33,485 nt of DNA from an uncultured Pseudomonadota bacterium (GTDB lineage: Bacteria; Pseudomonadota; Alphaproteobacteria; Rs-D84): positions 1 through 33,485 of the forward strand of contig CAMYYT010000013.1 of NCBI GenBank assembly GCA_947303585.1, read 5' to 3'. A model generated the notes under the pieces. The model was not told the origin of the DNA. It searched no databases and was given only the letters and a program-made list of their open reading frames with translations. Positions 23,685 to 30,880 of the stretch are shown piece by piece. The position numbers and the translations under genes are program-made. The first letter of the stretch is position 1; each line of letters starts with the position of its first letter.

Positions 23685-25007
23685 TTATTGTTGTACAGCC
23701 CATCCACCGAACGTATAACCTGTTCTGCTTGGAGTTGCTGGGATTGTAACAGAACCAGAGTATTCGCAGGAGCCTGTGTCTTCTTCGAATGCGCCAGTAG
23801 GATCTGTCCAAGTAAGTCCGATTGTATTGTTGTCCCAGTTAGCAACACACGCGATGGTTGCGTTATTCGACATATTTGATTGTGTCCATTGAGTAACACT
23901 AGCACCGGTCCAACTTGCAGGATTATCAGTAGGTTCATTCAAGTCACGGGATGCAGTATTAGAGAAAGTTATAGTAGACCCATCTGCACCTGTTGTCGTA
24001 CATGTCCAACCTGTAAAGTGTTTACCAGAATAATCACATTTGTCACCTGAATTTGTTGACTTATCATTATTACCTCTCCATTGGAATGGTTCAGCATATG
24101 TTATAGTCTGATCGGCCAAAGTGGTAGCACTCTGATGATTTGGGGCACCGGCATTGTTACAATTATATGTGACTGTATATTGATGTGCTGTCCACTGTGC
24201 GACCAAGTTTGTTTCTACATAGATACCACCAGGAAGTGGATCTTCCTGAGTATTAGCATATGTAGTACCTGTACCACCTACTTTCCATCCATCAAATGTA
24301 TAACCGTAAACACTTGGGTTTCCTACTTCTGGGCTAACAGGGCCATACAACGCCTTCCATTTCGCGTTATTGTCATAAGCCACTAGACCAGTTTGTTCAT
24401 CAAGGCCATAACCTGTCAACTTACCTTGGTTATCAATGTATCTTGTGCTATCTAAAGCATCGTTTGTCGCAGTACTAGCAAAGTATCCACGGAATGGACG
24501 GTTTGGAGTTGTTGTTGTCGGGGTAGATGGTGTACCAAAAGCACTTAAACCAGAAGCGCTGGGTGCCGGCAAAGTGGTAGTAAAGGTATACCCAACCTGG
24601 TTACCAACTGGAATATCATCTACTACTGTATTATTTGCGACTTGCTTTGTAAACACATATGGACTAGCAGTTGTGCCCTCACCAGATCTCTTATACACAG
24701 CGGTACCAGTACCACCATTTGCGTTATCAGTAAAAGGCGTTAAGAACAATTCATAGTCAGAAGCCACCGAACCACCAACTAATGTAGTATTTGAACCAAT
24801 ATTATCATCCAATAACATTGCACCATGATCTCCTACCCAAATAGCCTGCAATGTCGCGGATGTATCATATGTACCCAAATTTGTGTTATCGCAGTATGCG
24901 TTATTAGCAACCGGACCCTTAGCACCACCAAATGTTGGTGTTGGATCAGCGAATGCAGGGCATGCCATACATGCGATGATTCCCGATGTTAAAAATAGTT
25001 TTTTCAT
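23685..25007 (-). CDS. Secreted InlB/Flg_new-type repeat protein 1
   Basis: 440 aa. A signal peptide (MKKLFLTSGIIACMACPAFA, cleaved before D21) is followed by a Thr/Gly/Asn-rich extracellular-type protein. Several units resemble the InlB B-repeat / Listeria-Bacteroides (Flg_new) beta-grasp repeat: VYGYTFDGWKVGG (233-245), LVAQWTAHQYTVTYNC (268-283), GKHFTGWTC (328-336) and RTGYTFGGWAVQQ (428-440). The protein stops right after the last GW motif, so the final unit is incomplete. Paired cysteines (283/324/336/387/414) suggest disulfides. It is collinear with the protein at 25848-27056 along its length. Likely surface-exposed adhesion or matrix role; partner unknown. GGAAGG precedes the ATG. Confidence 0.88.
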   Translation of the reverse strand: MKKLFLTSGIIACMACPAFADPTPTFGGAKGPVANNAYCDNTNLGTYDTSATLQAIWVGDHGAMLLDDNIGSNTTLVGGSVASDYELFLTPFTDNANGGTGTAVYKRSGEGTTASPYVFTKQVANNTVVDDIPVGNQVGYTFTTTLPAPSASGLSAFGTPSTPTTTTPNRPFRGYFASTATNDALDSTRYIDNQGKLTGYGLDEQTGLVAYDNNAKWKALYGPVSPEVGNPSVYGYTFDGWKVGGTGTTYANTQEDPLPGGIYVETNLVAQWTAHQYTVTYNCNNAGAPNHQSATTLADQTITYAEPFQWRGNNDKSTNSGDKCDYSGKHFTGWTCTTTGADGSTITFSNTASRDLNEPTDNPASWTGASVTQWTQSNMSNNATIACVANWDNNTIGLTWTDPTGAFEEDTGSCEYSGSVTIPATPSRTGYTFGGWAVQQ

Positions 25008-25070
25008 GTTTTCCTTCCTTTTTTTACTTTTTGTAAAGTTAGATCTAACCTCTTTTAAGGCTATGTTGTA

Positions 25071-25100
25071 ATTTTATCAAAAAACCGATTCGCAGGTCAA
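25071..25100 (-). promoter_or_regulatory. Promoter of the 23685-25007 gene, with block shared by its paralogue
   Basis: Minus strand TTGACC (25095-25100), 18-nt spacer, TAAAAT (25071-25076). The 20 bp at 25091-25110, covering the -35 box and upstream, match 18 of 20 positions at 27109-27128 upstream of the paralogue. Confidence 0.75.
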
Positions 25101-25220
25101 GGGCATATTTGAATCTTTTCAAACTTTTTTAATTTTTGTTGATTTTCTGCCGGATACAGCGGGCTAAAAAATCTTGTGCAGCCCTCCCCAACGCGTTGCG
25201 TCATTCCATAAAAAAGAATA

Positions 25221-25262
25221 CCTCCCTCCCGGCTTCGCCGTACTCCCCCCAAGGGGAGAATA
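25221..25262. repeat. GC-rich hairpin repeat, type 2, copy D (left flank of DUF559 gene)
   Basis: 42 bp identical to 25708-25749 in the same orientation, and inverted relative to 23375-23414. It contains CGG-CTT-CCG-type (GGC-TTC-GCC) and CCCC-AA-GGGG hairpins. With its partner it brackets the endonuclease gene as a direct repeat. Confidence 0.92.
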
Positions 25263-25267
25263 TTAAA

Positions 25268-25317
25268 AATTCCCCCTTTGGCAGGGGGTGGCTTGCGACA
25301 GCAAGACGGGGGAGGAT
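25268..25317. repeat. GC-rich hairpin repeat, type 1, copy E
   Basis: Reverse-orientation relative of copy A: CCCCCT-TTGGC-AGGGGG (25272-25288) and CTTGC-GACA-GCAAG (25292-25305), ending CGGGGGAGGATT. The outer frame is kept while the variable hairpin has a different sequence from copy A. Confidence 0.82.
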
Positions 25318-25358
25318 TTTTTTATTGCTTTTTTTGTTGTATTTTTTATCGTTTTTAT

Positions 25359-25706
25359 ATGAACCACTATAATAAACAACTTAAAAATTTCGCACGCGCA
25401 AACAGAAAGGCTGGCAATTTATCAGAAGCCTTACTTTGGAATGAATTAAAGCAACGCAAAATGGGTGTTCAATTCAAAAGACAAAGACCTATCGGAAATT
25501 ATATCGCTGATTTTTATTGTGACGAAAAAAAGTTAGTTATTGAAATTGACGGTTGGTCGCATGACAACAAATATCACTATGACAAGGCGCGTGATGAATA
25601 TATGCAAAAACTTGGAATTCATGTCTTAAGAATATACGACATAGATGTAAAACGCGATATGGCTAATGTTTTGATTTGGATAAAACATAATATTGAGAAT
25701 ATATAA
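25359..25706 (+). CDS. DUF559 (Vsr-like) putative endonuclease
   Basis: 115 aa from ATG 25359. The frame is open upstream through repeat DNA, but the family begins here; there is no Shine-Dalgarno sequence. DUF559 proteins belong to the restriction-endonuclease-like fold near Vsr mismatch nucleases. Visible pattern: ARANRKAGNLSEALLWNELK, FKRQRPIGNYIADFYCDEKK with the metal-binding Asp of IADFYC, LVIEIDGWSH (the ExD..H part) and LGIHVLRIYDIDVKRDMANV. No other domain is fused. The gene is bracketed by identical 42-bp hairpin repeats in direct orientation (25221-25262 and 25708-25749) plus type 1 copies, and splits two paralogous secreted-protein genes. It may mobilise, process or maintain these repeats; substrate is unknown. 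Confidence 0.9.
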   Translation: MNHYNKQLKNFARANRKAGNLSEALLWNELKQRKMGVQFKRQRPIGNYIADFYCDEKKLVIEIDGWSHDNKYHYDKARDEYMQKLGIHVLRIYDIDVKRDMANVLIWIKHNIENI

Positions 25707-25707
25707 A

Positions 25708-25749
25708 CCTCCCTCCCGGCTTCGCCGTACTCCCCCCAAGGGGAGAATA
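25708..25749. repeat. GC-rich hairpin repeat, type 2, copy F (right flank of DUF559 gene)
   Basis: Identical over 42 bp to copy D, starting one base after the DUF559 stop codon. The closeness to the stop suggests gene and repeat move or are maintained as a unit. Confidence 0.92.
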
Positions 25750-25780
25750 CCTCTTCCGCACCCCCGCCTAAGGGGGAATA
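25750..25780. repeat. GC-rich hairpin repeat, type 1, copy G (degenerate)
   Basis: Keeps the outer CCTCTTCCG and the CCCCCGCCTAAGGGGG hairpin but has lost the variable hairpin found in copies A and E. A further fragment, CCCTTGGGGCGGAATA, follows to about 25797. Confidence 0.7.
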
Positions 25781-25796
25781 ACCCTTGGGGCGGAAT

Positions 25797-25826
25797 AAAA
25801 AAAACACCGCTGTGGCGGTGTTTTTT
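25797..25826 (-). terminator. Intrinsic terminator of the 25848-27056 gene
   Basis: Minus strand: ACACCGC-CACA-GCGGTGT followed by a T-run, 22 nt after the stop codon. It is built like the terminator at 23632-23657 after the paralogue. A T-run on the plus side allows it to stop DUF559 transcription too. Confidence 0.88.
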
Positions 25827-25847
25827 GGTTTTGATATTGGGTTTCGA

Positions 25848-27056
25848 TTATTCCCCATTGTAAAGGTTGTCGTCTTGTTGGGTTCCAGAACCAGCCCCTG
25901 TAACAACTTCCCATCCAACAAAGTCCCAACCTGTCTTGGTAGGCGTTGCTGGCAAATCGATTGCAGCGTCGTATACGCAAGTACCATTGGATGTTGTTCC
26001 ATCGACATCCCATGTAAGGTTGACTGTATTTGGTGCATAATGCGCAACACAAGAAATTGTATCATTGTTTTGCATTGCCGTCCATGTGCTGTCCGAAATC
26101 GCAATACCTGTGCCAGCGGCGGCATCTGTTGTGATAGTAGTGTTGCCCGCTGTGCAATCCCAACCGGTAAAGTGATAACCAGCCTTGCCACATTGGGTTG
26201 CGTCACTATTGCTTAACAAATTATAGGTCGTATCAAATGTTGCAGTACGATTTCCGGTTGCTGGTGTCCCTTGACCGCCATCCCCATCATCGCAATCATA
26301 AGTAAATGTATAGGTATATGGTGTCCATTGTGCATACACATCTGTATCCGCGGTGATTGCGCCTGGTGTGTTGCCAGAACCGTCCCGTGATAAATTCCAA
26401 CCGGCAAAACTATAACCATCTCTGGTTGGGTTTGCGGTTATTGAAGGTGTGCCAGAACCCCAACTGGCCGTCCAAGTTTGATTTGACGATACGCCCGCGC
26501 CATCTGATGTTAACAAACCACCCGCAGTAATCATTTCTGTATCGTTTGTATCAAAGAAACCAAGGAATTGTCTGTGTGCCGCCGTGGTTGTAGTTGTTGT
26601 GGCCGCTGTGGAACCAAAACCATTTTCATCGTTTGAATCGTTATAGTGCAAAGTATAATCAACCAAATCACCAAGTGGTGTCGTTGTAAATGGTGTTTGT
26701 CCGGATGTGACCTGGCCAGTTAATGTACCAGATTGATCCTGCCCCTGCCACAAAGAACCGTTGGATGCATATAATGTTGCCGGAGCAGCAGATCTGCCAC
26801 CTGCGTCAGGTGTCAAATTAGAATCCAACATGATTGTATTAAAGGCCTCCCGCCACTGTGCACGCAATGTCACAGAACCACTGTAAACACCAAGATTTGG
26901 TTGAACGCATCCGTCAGTAATTCTGGTTCCAACCTGTTCTTCGTTTTCATTAAAAATAGCTGTTCCATTTGCAATCGCTGTGGTATCAAATCCAGTAGCG
27001 AATGCAGGGCATGCCATACATAAAATAACACCCGAAGTTAAGAATATTTTTTTCAT
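25848..27056 (-). CDS. Secreted InlB/Flg_new-type repeat protein 2
   Basis: 402 aa. Signal peptide MKKIFLTSGVILCMACPAFA, almost that of its paralogue. The mature protein is Thr/Asp/Gly-rich with Flg_new-like units: RQFLGFFDTN (162-171), TRDGYSFAGWNLS (211-223), VYAQWTPYTYTFTYDC (240-255), GYHFTGWDC (293-301) and TKTGWDFVGWEVV (373-385). Collinear matches to the 23685-25007 protein include AQWT..YT.TY.C, HFTGW.C and LPATPTKTG. The C-terminus continues about 20 residues past the last GW motif, unlike the paralogue. Codon use and base composition look richer in G+C than in neighbouring housekeeping genes. Probably a surface or secreted adhesion-type protein; target unknown. GGAAGGAA precedes the ATG. 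Confidence 0.88.
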   Translation of the reverse strand: MKKIFLTSGVILCMACPAFATGFDTTAIANGTAIFNENEEQVGTRITDGCVQPNLGVYSGSVTLRAQWREAFNTIMLDSNLTPDAGGRSAAPATLYASNGSLWQGQDQSGTLTGQVTSGQTPFTTTPLGDLVDYTLHYNDSNDENGFGSTAATTTTTTAAHRQFLGFFDTNDTEMITAGGLLTSDGAGVSSNQTWTASWGSGTPSITANPTRDGYSFAGWNLSRDGSGNTPGAITADTDVYAQWTPYTYTFTYDCDDGDGGQGTPATGNRTATFDTTYNLLSNSDATQCGKAGYHFTGWDCTAGNTTITTDAAAGTGIAISDSTWTAMQNNDTISCVAHYAPNTVNLTWDVDGTTSNGTCVYDAAIDLPATPTKTGWDFVGWEVVTGAGSGTQQDDNLYNGE

Positions 27057-27087
27057 GCGTTCCTTCCTTTTTTTATCTTATGTTTTG

Positions 27088-27117
27088 ATTCTAGAAAAAA
27101 AATAAAACGCACGTCAA
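27088..27117 (-). promoter_or_regulatory. Promoter of the 25848-27056 gene, with block shared by its paralogue
   Basis: Minus strand TTGACG (27112-27117), 18-nt spacer, TAGAAT (27088-27093). The block at 27109-27128 (AAATATGC.CTTGAC.TGCG on the minus strand) is shared with 25091-25110, with the same 18-nt spacing. Confidence 0.75.
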
Positions 27118-27230
27118 GAGCATATTTATTTTTAATGCAACTATTTTAAATTTTGCCGGATTTCTGCACAACACAGCATTGTGAATAAATGCACATTTGT
27201 ATATACAAAATGATAAAAAATGAATCGGTT

Positions 27231-27833
27231 TTAAGCCTGGCGACGAAGACCTGTTTTGCTGTCTATCCATACTTGTTCGCGCGCAATTTCCATTATCGGC
27301 ATATCAGATTTACTGTCTGAATATGCGCGAACTACATTTGGTATTATTTTATTGTCTCGCGCCCATTTATCTAATGCAATCACTTTGTTTTTACCCAAAC
27401 ACAAAAAGTTATATTTATACGGCTTTTCTTTTTTCATCTGAGAACACATAACCGCATCAAACTTTATATCTTTGACTAATTCTGGTATCAGATAATTTGG
27501 CCCAGCAGAAATCAACACTACTTTGTTGCCCGCCTTTTTTTCTTTGGCAACTTGTTCTGCCGCCCAACCAAAACGATGCTGTTTATGTTCCTTTATAACA
27601 TTTGGCGCAAAATCGTGAACCATTTTCGGCGTTATAAAATAACGAACATGTTCGCGCCACCAAATTGTCGATGGCTTTATCATTTTGCCTATTAAGCCCA
27701 TTAACACTATGGGCATAAATATCCATGGACGAACAGAATGAGATATACTGTATTTGAAAAATTCATAATTAGAATCTGATGATGACAAGGTTCCATCAAA
27801 ATCAAAAACAACTACATTTTCTTTCTTTAACAT
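27231..27833 (-). CDS. HAD-superfamily (IB/PSPase-like) phosphatase
   Basis: 200 aa. Haloacid-dehalogenase fold phosphatase with motif I VVFDFDGTLSS (nucleophile and acid/base Asp pair), motif II VVLISAGPN, a Lys in GKNKVIALDKW as motif III candidate and motif IV AYSDSKSDMPIMEIA (Mg2+ Asp residues). A small helical cap with a hydrophobic stretch (PWIFMPIVLMGLIGKMI) sits between motifs I and II, as in subfamily IB members such as SerB-, CicA- or PgpC-like enzymes. The membrane-leaning cap hints at a lipid phosphate substrate, but this is inference. It is the last gene of the marR-tolC-adaptor-RND operon, 9 nt after the pump gene, with AAGGAA before its ATG. Confidence 0.9.
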   Translation of the reverse strand: MLKKENVVVFDFDGTLSSSDSNYEFFKYSISHSVRPWIFMPIVLMGLIGKMIKPSTIWWREHVRYFITPKMVHDFAPNVIKEHKQHRFGWAAEQVAKEKKAGNKVVLISAGPNYLIPELVKDIKFDAVMCSQMKKEKPYKYNFLCLGKNKVIALDKWARDNKIIPNVVRAYSDSKSDMPIMEIAREQVWIDSKTGLRRQA

Positions 27834-27842
27834 ATTTTTTCC

Positions 27843-30800
27843 TTATTTGCTTAATTTCTTGCGTAATTTTTCCATCGCGATAAATATAGCTGGTGTTAAT
27901 GTAAATGTCCATATTAATGATGCCAACATACCACCTATCATTACTGCGCCCATTGCTACCTTCATTCCATCATTAGACCAAAGTTGTGGCAACATACCTG
28001 CGACTATCGCAATCGTAGTCATTAATATCATACGCTTTTTATCCATCAATTCGTTCCATAATACTGTTTTCGCGTCTTCGCCATTTTGAACGCGTTGAAC
28101 TGTGGGTTCCAATACCAAAATGTTATTGTTCACAACCAAACCTACTAACATAATAAACGCTAATAACCCACCAACATTTAACGAAGCACCTGACAAGAAC
28201 AACATTATAAATACTCCTGCAAAACTGGTGATGATAGATGTTGCTATTGTAAATGGATGAACAAAAGAATTCATGATTGCTGCTAATAACATAAATGTTA
28301 ATACTGTAGCAAGAAAGAAAGCTTGCCCAATTTCCGCATTTGATTCTTCTTGGATTTCTGACATACCTGCGAAAGATGCATAATAGCCGTTTTCCCAATC
28401 TATTTTATCCAATTCTTTTTGTATTTGTGATTGAACTGGCCCCACAGTAGATTTTCCAATATTAATGTCTATTTCAGTCACACGGTTTTTATCTATGCGG
28501 TAGATATTCGATGTTGCTGGGGTGTTTTCCAGTTTGCCTAATTGCGAAAGCGCGACCATACCTTTGTGCGAATTTACATAAACGCTGTCAAACATAGATT
28601 GTTTTTTGAACTGTTTATCAAATTCCAAAATCATTGGGTATTCGTCACCGTCTTCTTTGTATTTATAAGAATCATTTCCAAATAAAGCCGTGCGCAAAGT
28701 AGCGCCTGCGGTCGCATTTTTCACACCCCAAAAATTCATTTTTTCACTGTCTGGAATAAAACGAATTTCATTAGCAGGTATTTGTTGCGCCAGAACCGCA
28801 CTTTGCACTGCATCTATGTTATTTACTATGTCAACAATTCTATTCGCGTAAGCATTTCTTTTGGTGTCGTCTTCGCCATAGATATTCAAAACCATATCAG
28901 AATTAATTCCAGAACCGCTCATATTTTCACCGGCACGAATTTGAATTTCTGCATCTGTGATGTCTGCCAGTAATGGCAACATTTTTTGCGCCAATTTTTT
29001 ATCGGTAATTCTGCGTTTGCTGACATCTACCAAAGACACTTTCATACTGATATTTTGAACGCCTTTATCACCAATTTTTGTTGTAACAGATTCTACTTCG
29101 TCAAATTGTGATACGCGTTGTTCTATTTCTTTGGCAATAGCTTCTGTTTTTCCATAAACGCTGCCCATCGGTGCGCGCGCCGTGATTGTTATTTCGTTAG
29201 CGTCAGTAGATGGTGAAAATTCATTTCCTACAAAATGCATTAGTTGCGCAGAAAAAATCAATATTACAAAAGCACCAAGTATCACCAGACCTGGACGACG
29301 CAATTGATATTCATACCATTTATGAAGACGAGATTTTTCGTTTTGCGCTTTTGATTCTTTGGTTTCTGTTTTTGTTTTCTTATCTTTGGTTAATCTTAAT
29401 AATTTCGCAATCATCATAGGTGTTAATGTGAACGAAAACAACAAAGACAACAATGTCAAATACACTACTGTCATACCGAATTGCAACATAAACTGCCCCA
29501 CGATTCCACCCATAAACGCCAATGGTAAAAACACCACAACATTTGTTCCAACACCTGCTAAAACAGGGACAGCAACTTTCTTGGTTCCTTGTTCAGCGGC
29601 AACTTCTGGACTTTTGCCGTTTTGCAATTCATTAAGCGCGGATTCAATCAAAATAATAGCGTTCGACACCAATGTTCCAAGTGCCGTAGCGTATGCCAAA
29701 AGCGTCATTGTGTTGATTGTAAACCCAGAACCGTTCATTAAAAAGAAACCTGACAACAGTGATGCCGGAATCACAACACCCGCGATAATTGTGGAACGCC
29801 AATTACCCGTAAAGCCCAACAATACCAAAATCGTAAATATAACACCGATAATAATGCCATAAATTGTGTCGCGCGTATCTTCGGCAACATGAACGGATGA
29901 ATCTGATACGATTTCCATTGTTGCACCGTTAAAATGTTTTTGTAAATCAGATTGCAGTTCTGGTAATTTTTTACGCAATGCGTTTGAAATTTTTATCGCG
30001 TTACCATCGCTTGCTTTGACCACAGATAAAATAACAACGTTTTCGCCATTGTGCATCGCACCTTTTTCTATATCGCGTGCTGCATCACTTACAGATGCCA
30101 CTTCTGATAATTTGAATGTTTCTCCTTCAACTGTGGTAATTTCAAGATTTGCGATTTCTTCTACGTTTTGAAATTCACCAATAAAACGAACATTTTCGCT
30201 ATTTGCAGTTGTTTCTATTTTTCCGCCCGGAACATTTAAATTATGTGTAGCAACCGCAGTTACGATATCTGTAATCGTTACACCATACGCAGCCATTAAA
30301 TCTGGATCCATCGCAATACGCACAGCCCTTTGTAGTCCACCAAAAGTATTTACAGACGCAACACCTTTGATGGCTGTAATTTTATTCGAAAGAGTGTCTG
30401 TTACATATTTTTCAACATCGCGTGGATTACCACCACGAATAACTATATCCAACACAGGTGTTTGAAGCGGATTTAATTTCGCGATTACTGGTTGTTTCAA
30501 ATCGTCTGGAAATTCATTAGCCAGACCATCTATTTTTGCTTTTACTTCATTTGCTTTGTCATCAACATTTACACCCAAATTAAATTCAGAAATAACATAC
30601 GCCATATTTTCATAAACTTGGGAAGATATTTTCTTTACCCCCGCAACTTCAGACATTGCGTTTTCTGCTTTTTTTACCACTTGTGTTTCTATTTCCTCAC
30701 TTGACGCCCCAGGATAAATAAATGTTGCAGTCACATACGGAAAATCAACCGAAGGTGTGCGTTCTATATTCATTTTTGGGAAAGATACTATACCCAATAT

Positions 30801-30860
30801 CACAAAAAATAAAACGAACATTATTGTTGTGACTGGTTTACGAATAAAGAATTTTAACAT
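27843..30860 (-). CDS. RND-family (HAE1-type) efflux transporter with altered proton-relay site
   Basis: 1005 aa, full length for an RND pump. N-terminal MLKFFIRKPVTTIMFVLF, MNIERTPSVDFPYVTATFIY and IYPGASSEEIETQVVKK are family signatures. Two periplasmic porter/docking loops (about 35-330 and 545-845) alternate with membrane bundles of six helices. In AcrB the relay is D407/D408 in helix 4 and K940 in helix 10. Here helix 4 reads ALGTLVSNAIILIE (S399, N400) and helix 10 reads LVGLVVNNNILVLE (N911); the helix 11 Arg is kept in KKRMILMTT. Pump activity may use a different coupling scheme. It sits in an operon with an outer-membrane channel gene and a reduced adaptor gene. AAAGGA precedes the ATG. 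Substrate unknown. Confidence 0.93.
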   Translation of the reverse strand: MLKFFIRKPVTTIMFVLFFVILGIVSFPKMNIERTPSVDFPYVTATFIYPGASSEEIETQVVKKAENAMSEVAGVKKISSQVYENMAYVISEFNLGVNVDDKANEVKAKIDGLANEFPDDLKQPVIAKLNPLQTPVLDIVIRGGNPRDVEKYVTDTLSNKITAIKGVASVNTFGGLQRAVRIAMDPDLMAAYGVTITDIVTAVATHNLNVPGGKIETTANSENVRFIGEFQNVEEIANLEITTVEGETFKLSEVASVSDAARDIEKGAMHNGENVVILSVVKASDGNAIKISNALRKKLPELQSDLQKHFNGATMEIVSDSSVHVAEDTRDTIYGIIIGVIFTILVLLGFTGNWRSTIIAGVVIPASLLSGFFLMNGSGFTINTMTLLAYATALGTLVSNAIILIESALNELQNGKSPEVAAEQGTKKVAVPVLAGVGTNVVVFLPLAFMGGIVGQFMLQFGMTVVYLTLLSLLFSFTLTPMMIAKLLRLTKDKKTKTETKESKAQNEKSRLHKWYEYQLRRPGLVILGAFVILIFSAQLMHFVGNEFSPSTDANEITITARAPMGSVYGKTEAIAKEIEQRVSQFDEVESVTTKIGDKGVQNISMKVSLVDVSKRRITDKKLAQKMLPLLADITDAEIQIRAGENMSGSGINSDMVLNIYGEDDTKRNAYANRIVDIVNNIDAVQSAVLAQQIPANEIRFIPDSEKMNFWGVKNATAGATLRTALFGNDSYKYKEDGDEYPMILEFDKQFKKQSMFDSVYVNSHKGMVALSQLGKLENTPATSNIYRIDKNRVTEIDINIGKSTVGPVQSQIQKELDKIDWENGYYASFAGMSEIQEESNAEIGQAFFLATVLTFMLLAAIMNSFVHPFTIATSIITSFAGVFIMLFLSGASLNVGGLLAFIMLVGLVVNNNILVLEPTVQRVQNGEDAKTVLWNELMDKKRMILMTTIAIVAGMLPQLWSNDGMKVAMGAVMIGGMLASLIWTFTLTPAIFIAMEKLRKKLSK

Positions 30861-30880
30861 TTTATTTTTCCTTTGATTGC

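Noticed and set aside
23685..25007. Lipoprotein reading of the signal peptide (IIAC as lipobox)
   Set aside because: The paralogue has ILC at the same place, which does not fit a lipobox, and both have a good signal peptidase I site AFA just downstream.
25221..25749. Insertion sequence with 42-bp terminal repeats
   Set aside because: The flanking copies are direct, not inverted, no transposase or target-site duplication is visible, and further copies exist without the gene. Kept as a repeat/nuclease unit instead.
23281..25780. Possible CRISPR array because of several similar repeats
   Set aside because: Copies occur in both orientations, are irregularly spaced, are separated by genes rather than uniform spacers, and there are no cas genes.
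25619..26206. 195-codon minus-strand frame spanning the DUF559 3' end, repeats and the InlB-type gene
   Set aside because: Out of frame with the InlB-type gene and runs through repeats and a terminator; a shadow frame.
29359..29862. 167-codon open frame antisense to the RND pump gene
   Set aside because: Lies wholly within a strongly supported coding gene on the other strand; low-complexity Asn/Thr/Ile composition typical of antisense frames; no ribosome site.
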